A DNA stretch of 64,000 bases. Origin: Toxonevra muliebris. Its lineage: Eukaryota; Arthropoda; Insecta; Diptera; Pallopteridae. Within the stretch, counting starts at the first letter, position 1. Each line of letters opens with the position of its first letter. The notes beneath the pieces were generated by a model. The model worked only from the letters and a program-made list of their open reading frames with translations. It was not told where the DNA came from and searched no databases. The translations under genes and the position numbers were made by a program. The stretch lies in NCBI GenBank assembly GCA_963691655.1, contig CAVNUY010000015.1:62001-126000 (forward strand), written 5' to 3'. Positions 42,661 through 53,450 of the stretch are shown here, in pieces.

Positions 42661-44277
42661 AATTTTAACTCCTAAATATGGTCTACTATCCGATTCATTT
42701 TTCGAAAACACAAAACCTAGACACACAACTTCTCGATCTCAATGAGAAGGCCTAATACCTAACACCAGCTGATTGCTCGCAGGCAATCTACCTAACTCCG
42801 ACGAGTCTCCTGCCCTGCTGCCACAGGAGCTCGCACCACATTTCCCGAATTATTTGGGATACGATTATCCCCTCTAGGGCCCGTCCGACCCATGGCAGAA
42901 GCACTACCTCCATTATTCCGATTATTTGGAATATCTGTAATGGCCCGCTGTACACCGAGGACAATCCCGCTTCATTACGCCAGCTCTTCCGCAACCGTAA
43001 CATTTTATTCCGTTGGGACAGTTCGCCGATGCATGTCCAAATCGCTTACAGTTGAAGCACCGGAACGACGCTAGCTTCGACTGTGTTGGTGCCTTTATCA
43101 GACGCTCCAATCGTTGATCCCGAAGTGGCGCATTAACTTACGCGACATCTGGTCCAATCGATACGTACGCGAGATCCGGTTCCAGTAGGTTCTTCGACCG
43201 ACTACTGGGTGGTGGAACAAACGATTCTACGTTTGTCCGAACTGCTTCCAGTCGACGTCCGAGGGAAACCAATTCGGGCAACGATTTCGGCTCAGCCAAG
43301 CCCAGCTGAGTTTGATAGAAAGGCGAAAGATTCGCCATAATTAATCCTAATATCCGACGCTCGGATAATGGTTCGGAAAGCCTGCCGAACATCCCTTTCA
43401 TCGCCGCAACATAAACTCCAATGGACTCCGTACCTCCTTGAGTCCGACGTCTGATTTCGTCCAATAAAATTTCGTCGTAGTTGGGTGGTAAAAACTCCAA
43501 CTTTAGCTCCAATACTAGCTCGTGCCAGTTAGACACCGTCTTGCGCACCGCTCGGAACCATATGAGAGCCTTTCCTGAAAATAAATCTACTGCTCCACGA
43601 AGAAGTTGAGTCTCACTGACTCCACGAGCTTCACACAGCTCGTCCACACGCTCCAGGAAGGCATTGAGAGACAAACCAGTCTTCTCGCCATTGAACTTTA
43701 CTTCCCACTTGGCCAAATTTTCAAATTTTTCTAAGGCTACGGCACCTCCAGCCGAAGGTGCAGTCCTAACCCCAGGGGAATCTAACCCCACTTCTACTGC
43801 AGCCTCCTTCTGCAGAGTTCCCCTCTGAATATTCCCTAACATGGGCCTTGGCACCGCCATTGGTGCAGCCTCTTCCTCATCCCCACCTATCAGCTCATCA
43901 AGCTCAGCTAGAAGCATAACTAGCTTACTTTTGAGCTCCATTTGTTCTGACGCCCCTACTCCATCAGTGGGCTTCGCCCGAGAAATCCGCCCAAGCGCCC
44001 ACTCGATCTTCACGAGTATCTTTCGGTACTCGGAAGACTTCGTATCCTTGGGTGGCGACAACATTAAATTCACAATCTCAGAAATTTTGTCGACAACCGC
44101 ATCCTTATCCTCTCCAAAGAGAAACGGATAATCGGCGAAAACGTCAACGGATCCACGCCGTTCGACAACCCTGGAAGCCCTCAACGACTTCCTCATGACA
44201 TCCACTGTGTCAATTTTCAAACCCCGAGACTCCATCTCGTAGGCCAACTCTTCTTGGTTTAAACGATTTATTTCCAT
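42661..44277 (-). pseudogene. gag: Gypsy-2 gag with CCHC zinc knuckles
   Basis: The frame starts at 44277 (MEINRLNQEELAYEMESRGL), an N-terminal motif typical of this group of insect Gypsy Gags. A capsid-like domain follows (LAKWEVKFNGEKTGLSLNAF, GKALIWFRAVRKTVSNWHEL, EIRRRTQGGTESIGVYVAAM). An in-frame TAA at 43138-43140 follows SIGPDVA, and the same frame then continues into two knuckles: CFNCKRFGHASANC and CYGCGRAGVMKRDC. The second has Val where His is expected, a form I recall in relatives. Gag packages element RNA. The stop makes full-length Gag impossible without readthrough. Confidence 0.85.
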
Positions 44278-45012
44278 TATTGAGATTGAGAAAGAGAGAA
44301 AAAAAATTGAAATAAAGAAAGGAGAGAAGAAAAAAAAACAAAAACAAAATCGCTGAATTTCCCAAACAAATTTCCCACTAGTATATACTAGTCACAGATA
44401 AGGAAAATAATAAAAAAAACACGAAAAAAATATAATAAAAAAAATAGATAAAAAAAAATAAAAATGTTTGTAAAAATAATAACTATAATAAATATTAATA
44501 ATAATAAAAAAAAATAACGCAAAATTAAAAAAAATATTAACGCAAAAATTTAAATGAAATTTTTTAATAAAACGAGGAACCGAAAAAAACAAAAAAATGA
44601 ACTTTAATTTTAAATTATAAAAGCAGTAAAAAAATAAAAAAAATATAATTAAAAAAATAAAAAAAATTTAAAAAATTTAATAAACCCAAATTTTTTTTTT
44701 TAAAAAATTAAAGTAAAAAAAAATTTAATTTAATAAAACCGAATTTAAAAAAAAAAATAATAATAAAACGGAACGGACTCACCGAACGCAAAACCCAAAC
44801 CACCAAACAAGTTTTCCGGACAAAGTTGGGTACACAATTTTTACTCTTCCGACTGCTGATGTTCACCGCTGGAACTCAAAGTAATTTTCTTCTGGAAGGA
44901 AAAAAAATTATTAGTGACACAATTCACTAAATTATATAAAAAATAAAAAAAATACAAAAATACACGTTCGTGAGAATTCCGATTCTCAATTTAAATTTCT
45001 TAATAAATGAAT
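44278..45012 (-). other. Gypsy-2 5' leader, extremely A/T-rich
   Basis: Lies between the primer site and gag. The + strand is dominated by A runs (44400-44770), meaning U-rich leader RNA. No ORF is expected here. Confidence 0.7.
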
Positions 45013-45031
45013 GCCGTACGTTGGGCGCCAA
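45013..45031 (-). promoter_or_regulatory. Gypsy-2 tRNA primer binding site
   Basis: Read on the minus strand just inside the 5' LTR: TGGCGCCCAACGTACGG. The first 13 bases match the 3' end of tRNA-Lys as used by Drosophila gypsy (TGGCGCCCAACGTGGGG). It primes minus-strand cDNA synthesis. Confidence 0.85.
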
Positions 45032-45033
45032 TT

Positions 45034-46390
45034 TGTCACCGTCACTTTCGCGCTCAAATTAAATTAAAGGAGAAAGACGGAATCTCTGCGTTGCCAGCTA
45101 TCTCAGTGGAGAAGGGGTCGCAGGTTCAAAATAAAATGAAAATAAGAATAAAAAAAATATATTTTTTGAAACGCTCGATTTCTGTAGCCCAATACTGAGC
45201 TACCGCACAATTTTACAAAATGTAAAATTAAATTTCACCCGCACAACCTGCTGGGCTCATGAGCACACAAACGGACTTTCACAAATTTTAGAAGAAAGAA
45301 GAGAAAATAAAGTTTATAGTAGGAGAAGCCTACTCCACAAACACAATAGTCACTTGCAGTTAGCACCAACTGCCAAAAAGTGACCACTACAAAAGAAAAA
45401 TATAAAAATAAAAGGGTACTCCCTGGATTAATGGGTTTATGAACCCTCCTATATTCGCGCACAAGGATCGCGACCCGGAAATTAATTCCCGAACAAAGTA
45501 ACCCGGCTAAAATTACTTTACCACTGTCGCTACAAGTTAGGGACACAACAAAATAAAAATTGATTTTAACTTCTAAAATGTCCGATACACCACGACTCGG
45601 TGCTCCGCGCTCAATATTTAATAGAATTAATAAATTTAACACTATTGGTCCACCACGACTTGGTGGTACCAATCACAATAATGTTAATTTAAAATACTTT
45701 GGTTCACCCGACTTGGTGATACCAAAGTACACAAAAATTAATTCACCAAAAAAAAAAGGACACAAAACAAAATTTAATAATTCGCACAAAAAAATCGCAC
45801 AAGATTCAAAAAAGTGTATAATTTAAAATAAATCGTTAAATATTCGCACTAAGAAAAATTCTGGTAGTCGCTCTCGAAAGCTAGCACAGAACTGAATATA
45901 AGTACGGTGCAAAAATATGTACCACTTATATTCAGCCACATACATTATCTTTTCGTCCGCTATGTCAGCAGGACACAATGCAGTTTCTCCAAGAAACTGG
46001 TCTCTAAACGGGAAATCATCATACCCATACATGTGTGGGTGTACATGATTACACCCTGGACAAAGTCCCCGATCCAACCAATTGTATGAGAATTGGCGGC
46101 AATGCACCTGTATTAGTGCATAGCGGAGTCATACCGTTGAATTCTCACTAGAAAATCAACCAAACGAGAGAACCAAAGTTTTCCCGTTTTTCCGCAAATT
46201 TACAACAAATACACCTCTGCGCTCTCTTACAGAAGTCTCCATATCCCCACTCCCAGTGTTATAATCTAGTACTAAATGGTACTCTTTTACTATTGTGAAT
46301 GTGGATATCGGCCAAAAAGAAGAGGAAGAGTGACAGAAGAAAGAAAGAAAAGAAGAAAAAGGTTAGGAAGTTCAGCACGCGGCTGTGCTT
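45034..46390 (-). repeat. Gypsy-2 5' LTR (1357 bp, outer 7 bases missing)
   Basis: Matches 38223-39591 from TGTCACC onward, including the three CACC...GGTG hairpins (about 45588-45728). It ends GGCTGTGCTT without the terminal CCTAACA and runs into TTGGAATTAATG, which matches sequence beside family A copy 6. Confidence 0.92.
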
Positions 46391-46494
46391 TTGGAATTAA
46401 TGTAATATTCAAATTTTTTCTTAAATAACTATATTTGTAGTTAATAATAAAATAAATAAAAAATAATGAAATATAAGAAGAAATAAATAAAAAA
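46391..46494. other. Flank shared with copy-6 block
   Basis: Inverse of 31305-31410 (AAGAAATAAATAAAAAA and TTAAATAACTATATTTG phrases). It shows that the block 46391-50138 and the block 29137-31410 are inverted duplicates. Confidence 0.65.
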
Positions 46495-49272
46495 AATGGA
46501 TGTGTGCAAGGCAGTTAAGCTAACTGAATGTCATATACCTAAGCTCACATATGTATAGTAGATGGCTTATTTGCTCCATACATTTTGCTAAAGTATTTCA
46601 GATCTTAATTGTGACAGCAGAATATGAAATTAGGGTGCTAAAAACTAATTGAAATAAAAAAAAAAAATTTGTGAAAACTGGATGCGCTACTCCGAAAACC
46701 GTGATTTTTAAGGATGTTTTACAATAGGTTTGGGATTTTGTATGGAAAAAGCATTTAACTTGCATATAAAAGATTTTTAGATATCCATATTTATGTAAAA
46801 AATGCCGCTAAAGCGAATGGAGTACCCAGTTTTTTGATACAACTGAACCCAAAGCCACCCCTAGCGCCTAAAGTGACCATTTAGCACTTTTTTTACAAAC
46901 TTTTAAATTCAAACGTAAGGGTTTTGAAGATAGCGGTAATTTTTTTGTAATTAAAGTACATCGAATTGTAGGTAATTTAATTTAGTTTATTTGAAAAACA
47001 AAAATCATATCGAGTTATATTTGAACTAGTAAATTAACTTTTAGTGAACCCATGTCGAGTACAATCAAGTTCATCTTTGACAAATTTCGCCAAAAAATTG
47101 CAAAAAACAAAGCAGACGTTGAAAAAATTGTATTAAATTAATGAAACTTACCAATTAAGAAGTAACTACTAACTTTTAAAATGTTCTCCATACTTAATCG
47201 CTTGCGTCAAAATTGTGGATTTATATCAATATGTAATACAGGTGTCCCCGTATAACACTATTATTAGGCTCCAAAAAAACCATCGTGTTGTGCGGAACAA
47301 GGAACCAGTATAAAAAGCGGAGTTAGGCTCCAAGAATTTAGAAATCTGCCGTATTATATACGAAATCGTACAAAAATAGGGTTATGTAGTACAAGTAGTA
47401 CAAAAATAGGGTTATGTTTCAAGAGTTTAAAAAACAAATTTTTTGGATTTGTGTCGTTCGAGCTGTCACATGCAGGGGCATTCATTTGCTTTATGTATAT
47501 TTTAACTTTTTGTACGGTTTGATACATTTTCTCTCTTTTATTAATAAATTAAAGTTTTTAATTTTGATTGTAAAAAGTAAAAAAACAGAGATTATTGATT
47601 TTATATAAAAAATTTTAATAATAAGCACTTAACAGATAATTTGTTTGAAGATTTAAAGAAAAAATTTGAATTTAACAAGCAAAAATAACAATGAAACTAG
47701 AACACAGAGTGAACTGGAATGGAATGGTGCTGAATGGTCACTTTAGGCGCTAGGGGTGGCTTTGGGTTCAGCTGTATCAAAAAGCTGGGTACGCAATTCG
47801 ACATTTAGCGACATTTTTTACATAGATATGGATATCTGAAAATCTGTTATATGCAAGTTAAATGCTTTTTCCATACAAAATCCCAAACCTATTGTAAAAC
47901 ATCCTTAAAAATCACGGTTTTCGGAGTAGCGCATCCAGTTTTCACAAAATTTAAATTTTTTTTTTCATTTTAATTGGTTTTTAGCACCCTATTTTCATAT
48001 TCTGCTGTCTCAATTAAGATCTTTAGCAAAATAAGCCATCTAATGTATAGTCATATATAGGGATTTAATGTATAATCTATATGCTTAGGTAATTAATTCA
48101 AATTAAAACCACTCTTTTATAAACTTAAAAACTTATTAGATATCATTATCTTTTATATATAATAGCCCAATTCACCATAAATTGCAAATGGTCTTACATC
48201 ATTGCAAATGCAAATTTTTATTCCATATCACATATATTTGTTGTTGTGATAGCATAAATATTTTGCAATTGCACCAAATCGTAAATAGGGCCGATATGTT
48301 GTAGCTGCATTATTTTTCTTTTACTCAATGCATCGGGATCTATATGCTCGCATATACGCAGCTGCAATTGCATCCTTTTTTCGCGCTTTAAGTTTTTCTT
48401 CCTGTCGATTTGAAATTTTATTAGATGTGAAAATTTTACATAACGTCGCCTGAGAATTGATTTGACGTATAGGTATATGAATTTGTACACACATACGTCA
48501 AATCAATCCTCAGGCGACGATAAGTGCTTTCCGCATTTAACCTTAGAAAGGCAACAGGGATGACTAGTCACCCCACTACTTTTTAAAAGCACCGCAAAGA
48601 GAGTTGTCTTAACTGTATTTAATAAAAATAAGAAACAAAGTATTTTCTTTGAAGTAAATAAGTGATTTTATAATAAATAAGTTTGATTTTTTCTGTTTAA
48701 CATTTTTGCTATTTACATAGATACAAAAAGTGTTGCCTTTCTAATGTTAATGTACAAAGCAACATTTTTATAATGCCGTGGCTTTCTATCATTATCACTA
48801 CATTTTGTTTATACATTTATTGAAACCTAGATTCCTTATTACTTATCATTTTGTTTTTATATTTTAAAAAATATTTAATTTTAATGCAATCTAAGTAACC
48901 GAATACAAAACCTATCAAACGCCTGTGTTTGCTACGGCGACTTCTCTGCTTGTATGGTATAGTCGATCTCCACACGTTTAACACCAACAAATAATTCTGC
49001 CACGAATAAATGTACACACACATTTTGTTTTCGTATGCACATATATGTGTGAGTAAATTGATCGAAACATAAACAAACAAACTCCGCTCGTATTTTAATT
49101 TCTCCCTCTCTTCTTCTCTTTGTTGTTTAGAGTAGCACAGTCATGCCGCGCAGTAGTGTGAGCGAGAGGAGAACTGGACGTTACAGTTATCTTACATCTT
49201 ACGATACAGTTATTCTTACATTTTACACATTTGAAATTTTGCCCATACCGTGAGCTAAAATGTTTACACATC
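46495..49272 (+). mobile_element. Family A element, copy 8, carrying a foldback insertion
   Basis: Starts ATGGATGTGTGCAAGGC. About 24 bases covering half of the hairpin and the subterminal repeat are deleted, and it ends GTTTACACATC. The internal long hairpin is complete (48443-48470 pairs with 48493-48520), and one base pair differs from the other copies on both sides. A foldback element interrupts it at 46559-48042. Confidence 0.85.
46559..48042. mobile_element. Foldback/hAT-like non-autonomous element with long TIRs and 8-bp target duplication
   Basis: Begins TAGATGGCTTATTTGC and ends GCAAAATAAGCCATCTA. Inverse homology extends about 320-350 bp from each end (for example CGGTTTTCGGAGTAGCGCATC on one side and its complement on the other). 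ATGTATAG is duplicated at 46551-46558 and 48043-48050, and other family A copies have a single copy of this site. An 8-bp duplication fits hAT or P-type elements. The centre (46990-47690) encodes nothing recognisable and contains two AAAAATAGGGTTATG phrases near 47375 and 47405. Confidence 0.88.
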
Positions 49273-49660
49273 AAAAATTTCTTGTTTACATGTTATTGTA
49301 TCAGCGATATATGAAATTTAACATGTACAAAAGAATTAACATTGCACCTCATGTTAAAATAAGAAGAAGAGTTTTGTGTTCTTGTTGTTTACCCGAATAA
49401 ATCATTACAGCGATTTTGAAATTAGCATTTTGAGAAAATTTAACATGTAATAAGAAAAATTAACATTTTGATAAAAATAAATAAAAAAATAAATCATGTT
49501 AAAAATATGAGATGCAATGTGAAATCGTATGGGCCAAAGCATTTAACATTTTTTGTTCATGTTAAAAATATGAGATGTCATGTGAGAAACTACATGAGTG
49601 TAGTTATTTTACATTTGAAAAATAATGTAAACAAAGAAATTGCAATTGTAAACAAAGAAA
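49273..49660 (+). repeat. Dispersed repeat B copy
   Basis: Contains AACATGTACAAAAGAATTAA, CATTGCACCTCATG and two ATGTTAAAAATATGAGATG phrases (about 49497 and 49558). Inverse of 30230-30548. It follows family A copy 8 exactly as the other follows copy 6. Confidence 0.7.
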
Positions 49661-49740
49661 GCAAAATTAAAAAAAGTATAAAATTTAAATTTTTCAAACA
49701 AAAAATTTTAATTTAAAATCTATGCGCGTTTTTTTTTGTT

Positions 49741-50138
49741 CTCCCATGTAATACTACGCAAAGATAATAACAATTTTTTTGTAAGTTTTCATTTATTCGT
49801 TGTTTATGAATTTATTGAATTTCATAATATCAAAGCAGAAAAATATATTCAAAAGTATCTACATGCATGTAGAAATCAATCAAAATACATAAAATCAAAA
49901 CAAAATGTTTGCATATTTGTATACTGCAAATGTTGAATTTTATTTGCCAAAAGAAATGTAAAATTATTGTTCTATCAAACACCTCCAACCCATCCATTCA
50001 TACCTTTTTGTCCGGTGAACCGGTTGCCAACCGTTGCGTTCGCTTCATCGGTATGGCACCTCATAAATGGTTTCTAGCTTTTTACTTTCCAGATTGGAAA
50101 AGAGCGAATTGCGACCTCTTTGTAATCTATACTCTTTG
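49741..50138 (+). pseudogene. DD37E element 5' fragment
   Basis: Begins CTCCCATGTAATACTACGC and follows the other copies up to CTATACTCTTTG, then diverges. It carries only the unidentified upstream frame (FLSGEPVANRCVRFIGMAPH), without the catalytic region. Confidence 0.7.
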
Positions 50139-50586
50139 GATTGGGGCAGTGCTGGCATCTCCTACGGGAACCATATAGCATTTTTGACAACTTGGTCTCC
50201 AAGAAACGGTTAGTTGGACCAAAAACAATCAACTTTGGGAAATGAGTTATAAGCCGAAACAAGCAATATTAACGCTAAAAGTCGTGCGAATTGCATATGT
50301 CATGCGGGAAATGTAAAGAATTTAGTTAAAACAAGAAATAGAATAAACAAAAAACAAATCTTTGCATTTTCATTCCTTGCAATAAAAATAACTACATATA
50401 TTTTATTGTAACAAAAAAGGAAGGTTTTCGGTCATAAGGCTAAATATGTGCTAAAATATAATTAAAACTTATATTATTTTCCTTTAAATGTAACTATGAA
50501 GTGACTTCTGTAACAAAATAAATCATTTTTTTCTGATATTTTCATTATAATAACAAAAACTCAAAGCATTGAAATTACCCTAAAAA
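50139..50586. other. AT-rich non-coding stretch
   Basis: No gene, RNA or repeat that I can support. Confidence 0.5.
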
Positions 50587-50590
50587 TTAA

Positions 50591-50986
50591 TTCGTCTATT
50601 GACAATGGTGCGTTTTCGCACCACACAGTTTCATGGAAACATTACGGTTGAACAACTGAACCAATCTTCACACTTTCTTTTCCCGGTTGAAAGATAAATA
50701 ATCGAATTAACTATTTGCAAGGTTTCACGATTTAAAAAAATATACAGCACTATTTTTTATTTTTAAAATTAAAAATTGGCAAAAATTGAAAACAAGCCCT
50801 ATTGTAATGGGCGTGGAAGTATGTCGATATAACCTATGGGCTAAAAAAAAATCCGCAATACTTCTGAAAGGCGTATAGAACTAACATAATAATTTTATTG
50901 TCAATATCATTTACCGTTCTTCGGATAAAAATCTATAAAAATCACACATTTAGTGGTGCGTTTTCGCACCACTGTCAATTAATGGG
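50591..50986. mobile_element. TTAA-flanked piggyBac-like MITE with terminal hairpins
   Basis: TTAA at 50587-50590 and 50987-50990. The left end reads TTCGTCTATTGACAATGGTGCG; the right end on the opposite strand reads CCCATTAATTGACAGTGGTG. Directly inside each end lies an 8-bp-stem hairpin, GTGGTGCG-TTTT-CGCACCAC (right, 50953-50972) and the same with one fewer pair on the left. The element is 396 bp and encodes no protein. Confidence 0.72.
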
Positions 50987-50990
50987 TTAA

Positions 50991-51550
50991 TGTATGTATA
51001 CGATTATTTATATTTAGAACTATATAACTTGCATGGTTGTGTTGAGCTCCTGCCCTACTTAGGTGATGAAGTCGTTTCCAAAGATTCTCTCTTTTCTTTT
51101 GAAAGAGAATTTGTAAAATAAAACCTTGCTAAGCCATCCGAAGATTTCATATTATATATTCAAAATTTAGATAATAAGTTTGGGAATGTCATAGAATTTT
51201 AGTTTCGCAATAATTATTTGGCAAAATGAGCGATATTGACCTTTTAACTTGATAGTTTTGCTCTATTTTTTCTAACTAGATTTTTTGATTGTGTTATTTA
51301 TCTTTGATTTTTAAATGAGCTTAGGAGTTAGTACTTCACTTAAGGCACGCTAGTATAAAGTAAATAAATCCTGTATTGAAAAACCAGCTTCATACATTCA
51401 TTACAAAATTTGATTAAAAATTGCTCCACCTTGCCACCAGGGGAGTTGCAATTATATAAAAGAACCGAAGTACGAATATTACAAGTGAGGAAAATTAATT
51501 AGGGTATGAGAGCCAAAGAAGATAACATTTCACAATTATTAATGGGAGAA
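50991..51550. other. AT-rich non-coding stretch
   Basis: Nothing I can identify beyond AT-rich sequence. Confidence 0.5.
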
Positions 51551-51569
51551 GGGGGGGGGGGGGGGGGGG
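51551..51569. repeat. Run of 19 consecutive G
   Basis: An uninterrupted G homopolymer, very unusual in this AT-rich DNA. It could form a G-quadruplex, mark a former non-LTR or SINE tail, or be a sequencing/assembly artefact. Confidence 0.9.
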
Positions 51570-51715
51570 AATAATCAGAATTGGTTTTTCCTCTTCACTG
51601 TTTAAATGCACATACATACATTTATATTTTAATTTATTGTAATTATTTGTTTTAAATTTTAGTAGAACACATATTTATCATCTTAATTCCAGTCCAATTC
51701 GAGATAAATAACTAT

Positions 51716-52423
51716 CAGGAGTGTTCTGACATCCGAAGCGGAATTGCTTCAAGAACGGAATTGAAATTCGATTCGTATTCAAAAAGGTGTTCTGCATTCA
51801 GAAGGGAATTGAGCATTTCGAACTGAAATTGAATCCGATTCGAACTTATGTTCAAGGGGTATGTTCAGTGATTTTTGACATTACAGTTGCTTTGAAGTTT
51901 AATTAATTAAAAAATTTGGCATGAAAATAAAATAAAACCAATAAAAAAAAGTTGCTTTTAAAAATGTAAATAAACAAAATTAATTTTTGTAAAATATTTG
52001 TAAATTTTTTAATATATATAATTAGGGGAAAGCATAAAAATGCAGCACCAACACGATTTTTTTTTCTCCATTCTTCTGGTTCTCAACTAAAATTGCTGCC
52101 AAAACTACAAAGCTCATTTTTATCAACTTAAAATACTCGAATTAATAAATTTTTGCAAAAATAAAACAACAGTATTTTTTACAGTTGCTTTTTCACATTT
52201 AATTCTTTTGTTTTTCTTTGACTATTTCTATTTGTTCAAATATTTACAAATCCACACTCTCTTAGCTGATCGGATTGAATCCGATTGAAATTTCATAAAA
52301 TCGGATGTCAGAACATCTACAATCGAATTTAATCCGATAGCAGTTCCGAAAATCTGATTGCAGAACACGGAACATAGGAATGAATTCCGTTTCCAAACAG
52401 AAACGGATTTCAGAACAAGGCTG
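51716..52423. mobile_element. Possible hAT-type MITE
   Basis: The left end CAGGAGTGTTCTGACATCCG and the inverted right end CAGCCTTGTTCTGAAATCCG agree at 14 or more of 20 positions. The internal sequence repeats GATTGAATCCGATT and TGTTCTG phrases near both ends. CAG...TG termini are typical of hAT elements. No convincing 8-bp target duplication is visible. No protein is encoded. Confidence 0.5.
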
Positions 52424-52980
52424 TACATATAATTCTAATACTGAAAAAGAGGCAAAAACTTTAATACTTACTCATTTTGGACTATACCATCTCAACTTAC
52501 AATTTTCAGGAACTCTTAAAATCTATTTTTATATAGTTTATATAAACGCAACAACGATACAAATGCTCTCCAGTAGTGGCCGAAAAATCACATCCTCCAT
52601 CCAATGGTCTGCTTTGAAAAAATTTCTCATAGTTCAGATTTTGAGTTTGAAGACGGTATAGTCGCAAATGAACGATATGCATACTTCAACATCGAAAAAG
52701 TTGGGAGTCTCATTTCATAATCAATTACATACATATGTATTTCGAATATCTTTCACATTTACAACTTTTTATTTTAATGCATTGTTCAACGCAGCTTCAC
52801 TTAACAACATTTCTCCTCCAGCAGTGTGAGTGATTAATCATTAACAGTTGAAACAAGCGAAATTTTTGAGTTAGTGTACCATTTGGCGCAGCATAAGGCT
52901 GTATCATCGCCAGCAATAATTGCAATAACATTGCTCACGGTATCTATAATTACAGCATTCATAACAGCTTTATAGTCCAA
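52424..52980. other. Non-coding stretch
   Basis: Contains a 93-codon ORF (52380-52661) without recognisable domain, overlapping the end of the preceding element. I do not support it as a gene. Confidence 0.45.
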
Positions 52981-53450
52981 GAGCCCGTGACAAAAAAAAG
53001 TCTCTGACTTTCTGAAGGCTAGTTTTGTAATATGTTGTAATATTTACTTGTGAAATACTCTGGTCAGTCAGGTTTTGGTTGGAACAGGTGGCACACGTGA
53101 GCTTTCAAACATATCGAAAATACGAGGTAAGTGCAACGGTTTTCTATAGGCTGAAACTTTATATACAGGTTATGTATTCAATAAAAATCATAATTCCGGG
53201 AGTCAGCCAGATTTTCGTTAGAACGGGCTCGTCAGTCAGGGTAAAAGTTTGCATGAAAAAAAATTTTTTTGCAACAGTTTTCTAAAATCTAAAAAACAAA
53301 ATTTTAAGTGGTTTATCAATAATAAAACATGAAAAAGTTAATCAGCCAACTTTTTGATATGACAACGCTCGTCAGTCATGGCATATAAGTCCAGTCGGTA
53401 GAGTAAAAAATCTTATCTAAGATCTAGTGATTGTTAGTCGGGGTATGATA
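52981..53450. repeat. Repeat C, left inverted copy, segment 1
   Basis: Starts GAGCCCGTGACAAAAAAAAG and is the inverse of about 62473-62940. It includes the TCTGACTTTC, TGGTCAGTCAGG and CTCGTCAGTCA phrases. The copy continues at 57345 after a 3.9-kb insertion. Confidence 0.85.

Larger units (their letters stand above)
38223..46390 (-). mobile_element. Gypsy-2 LTR retrotransposon, env-less, about 8.2 kb
   Basis: Two long direct LTRs flank minus-strand gag, protease, RT, RNase H and integrase, in Ty3/Gypsy order. The integrase ends 130 bp before the 3' LTR, leaving no room for env. A tRNA-Lys-type primer site abuts the 5' LTR. No target duplication is visible. The left LTR end is complete (TG...CA), but the far LTR lacks its outermost 7 bases and abuts repeat-block sequence, so that end was rearranged. 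Confidence 0.92.
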
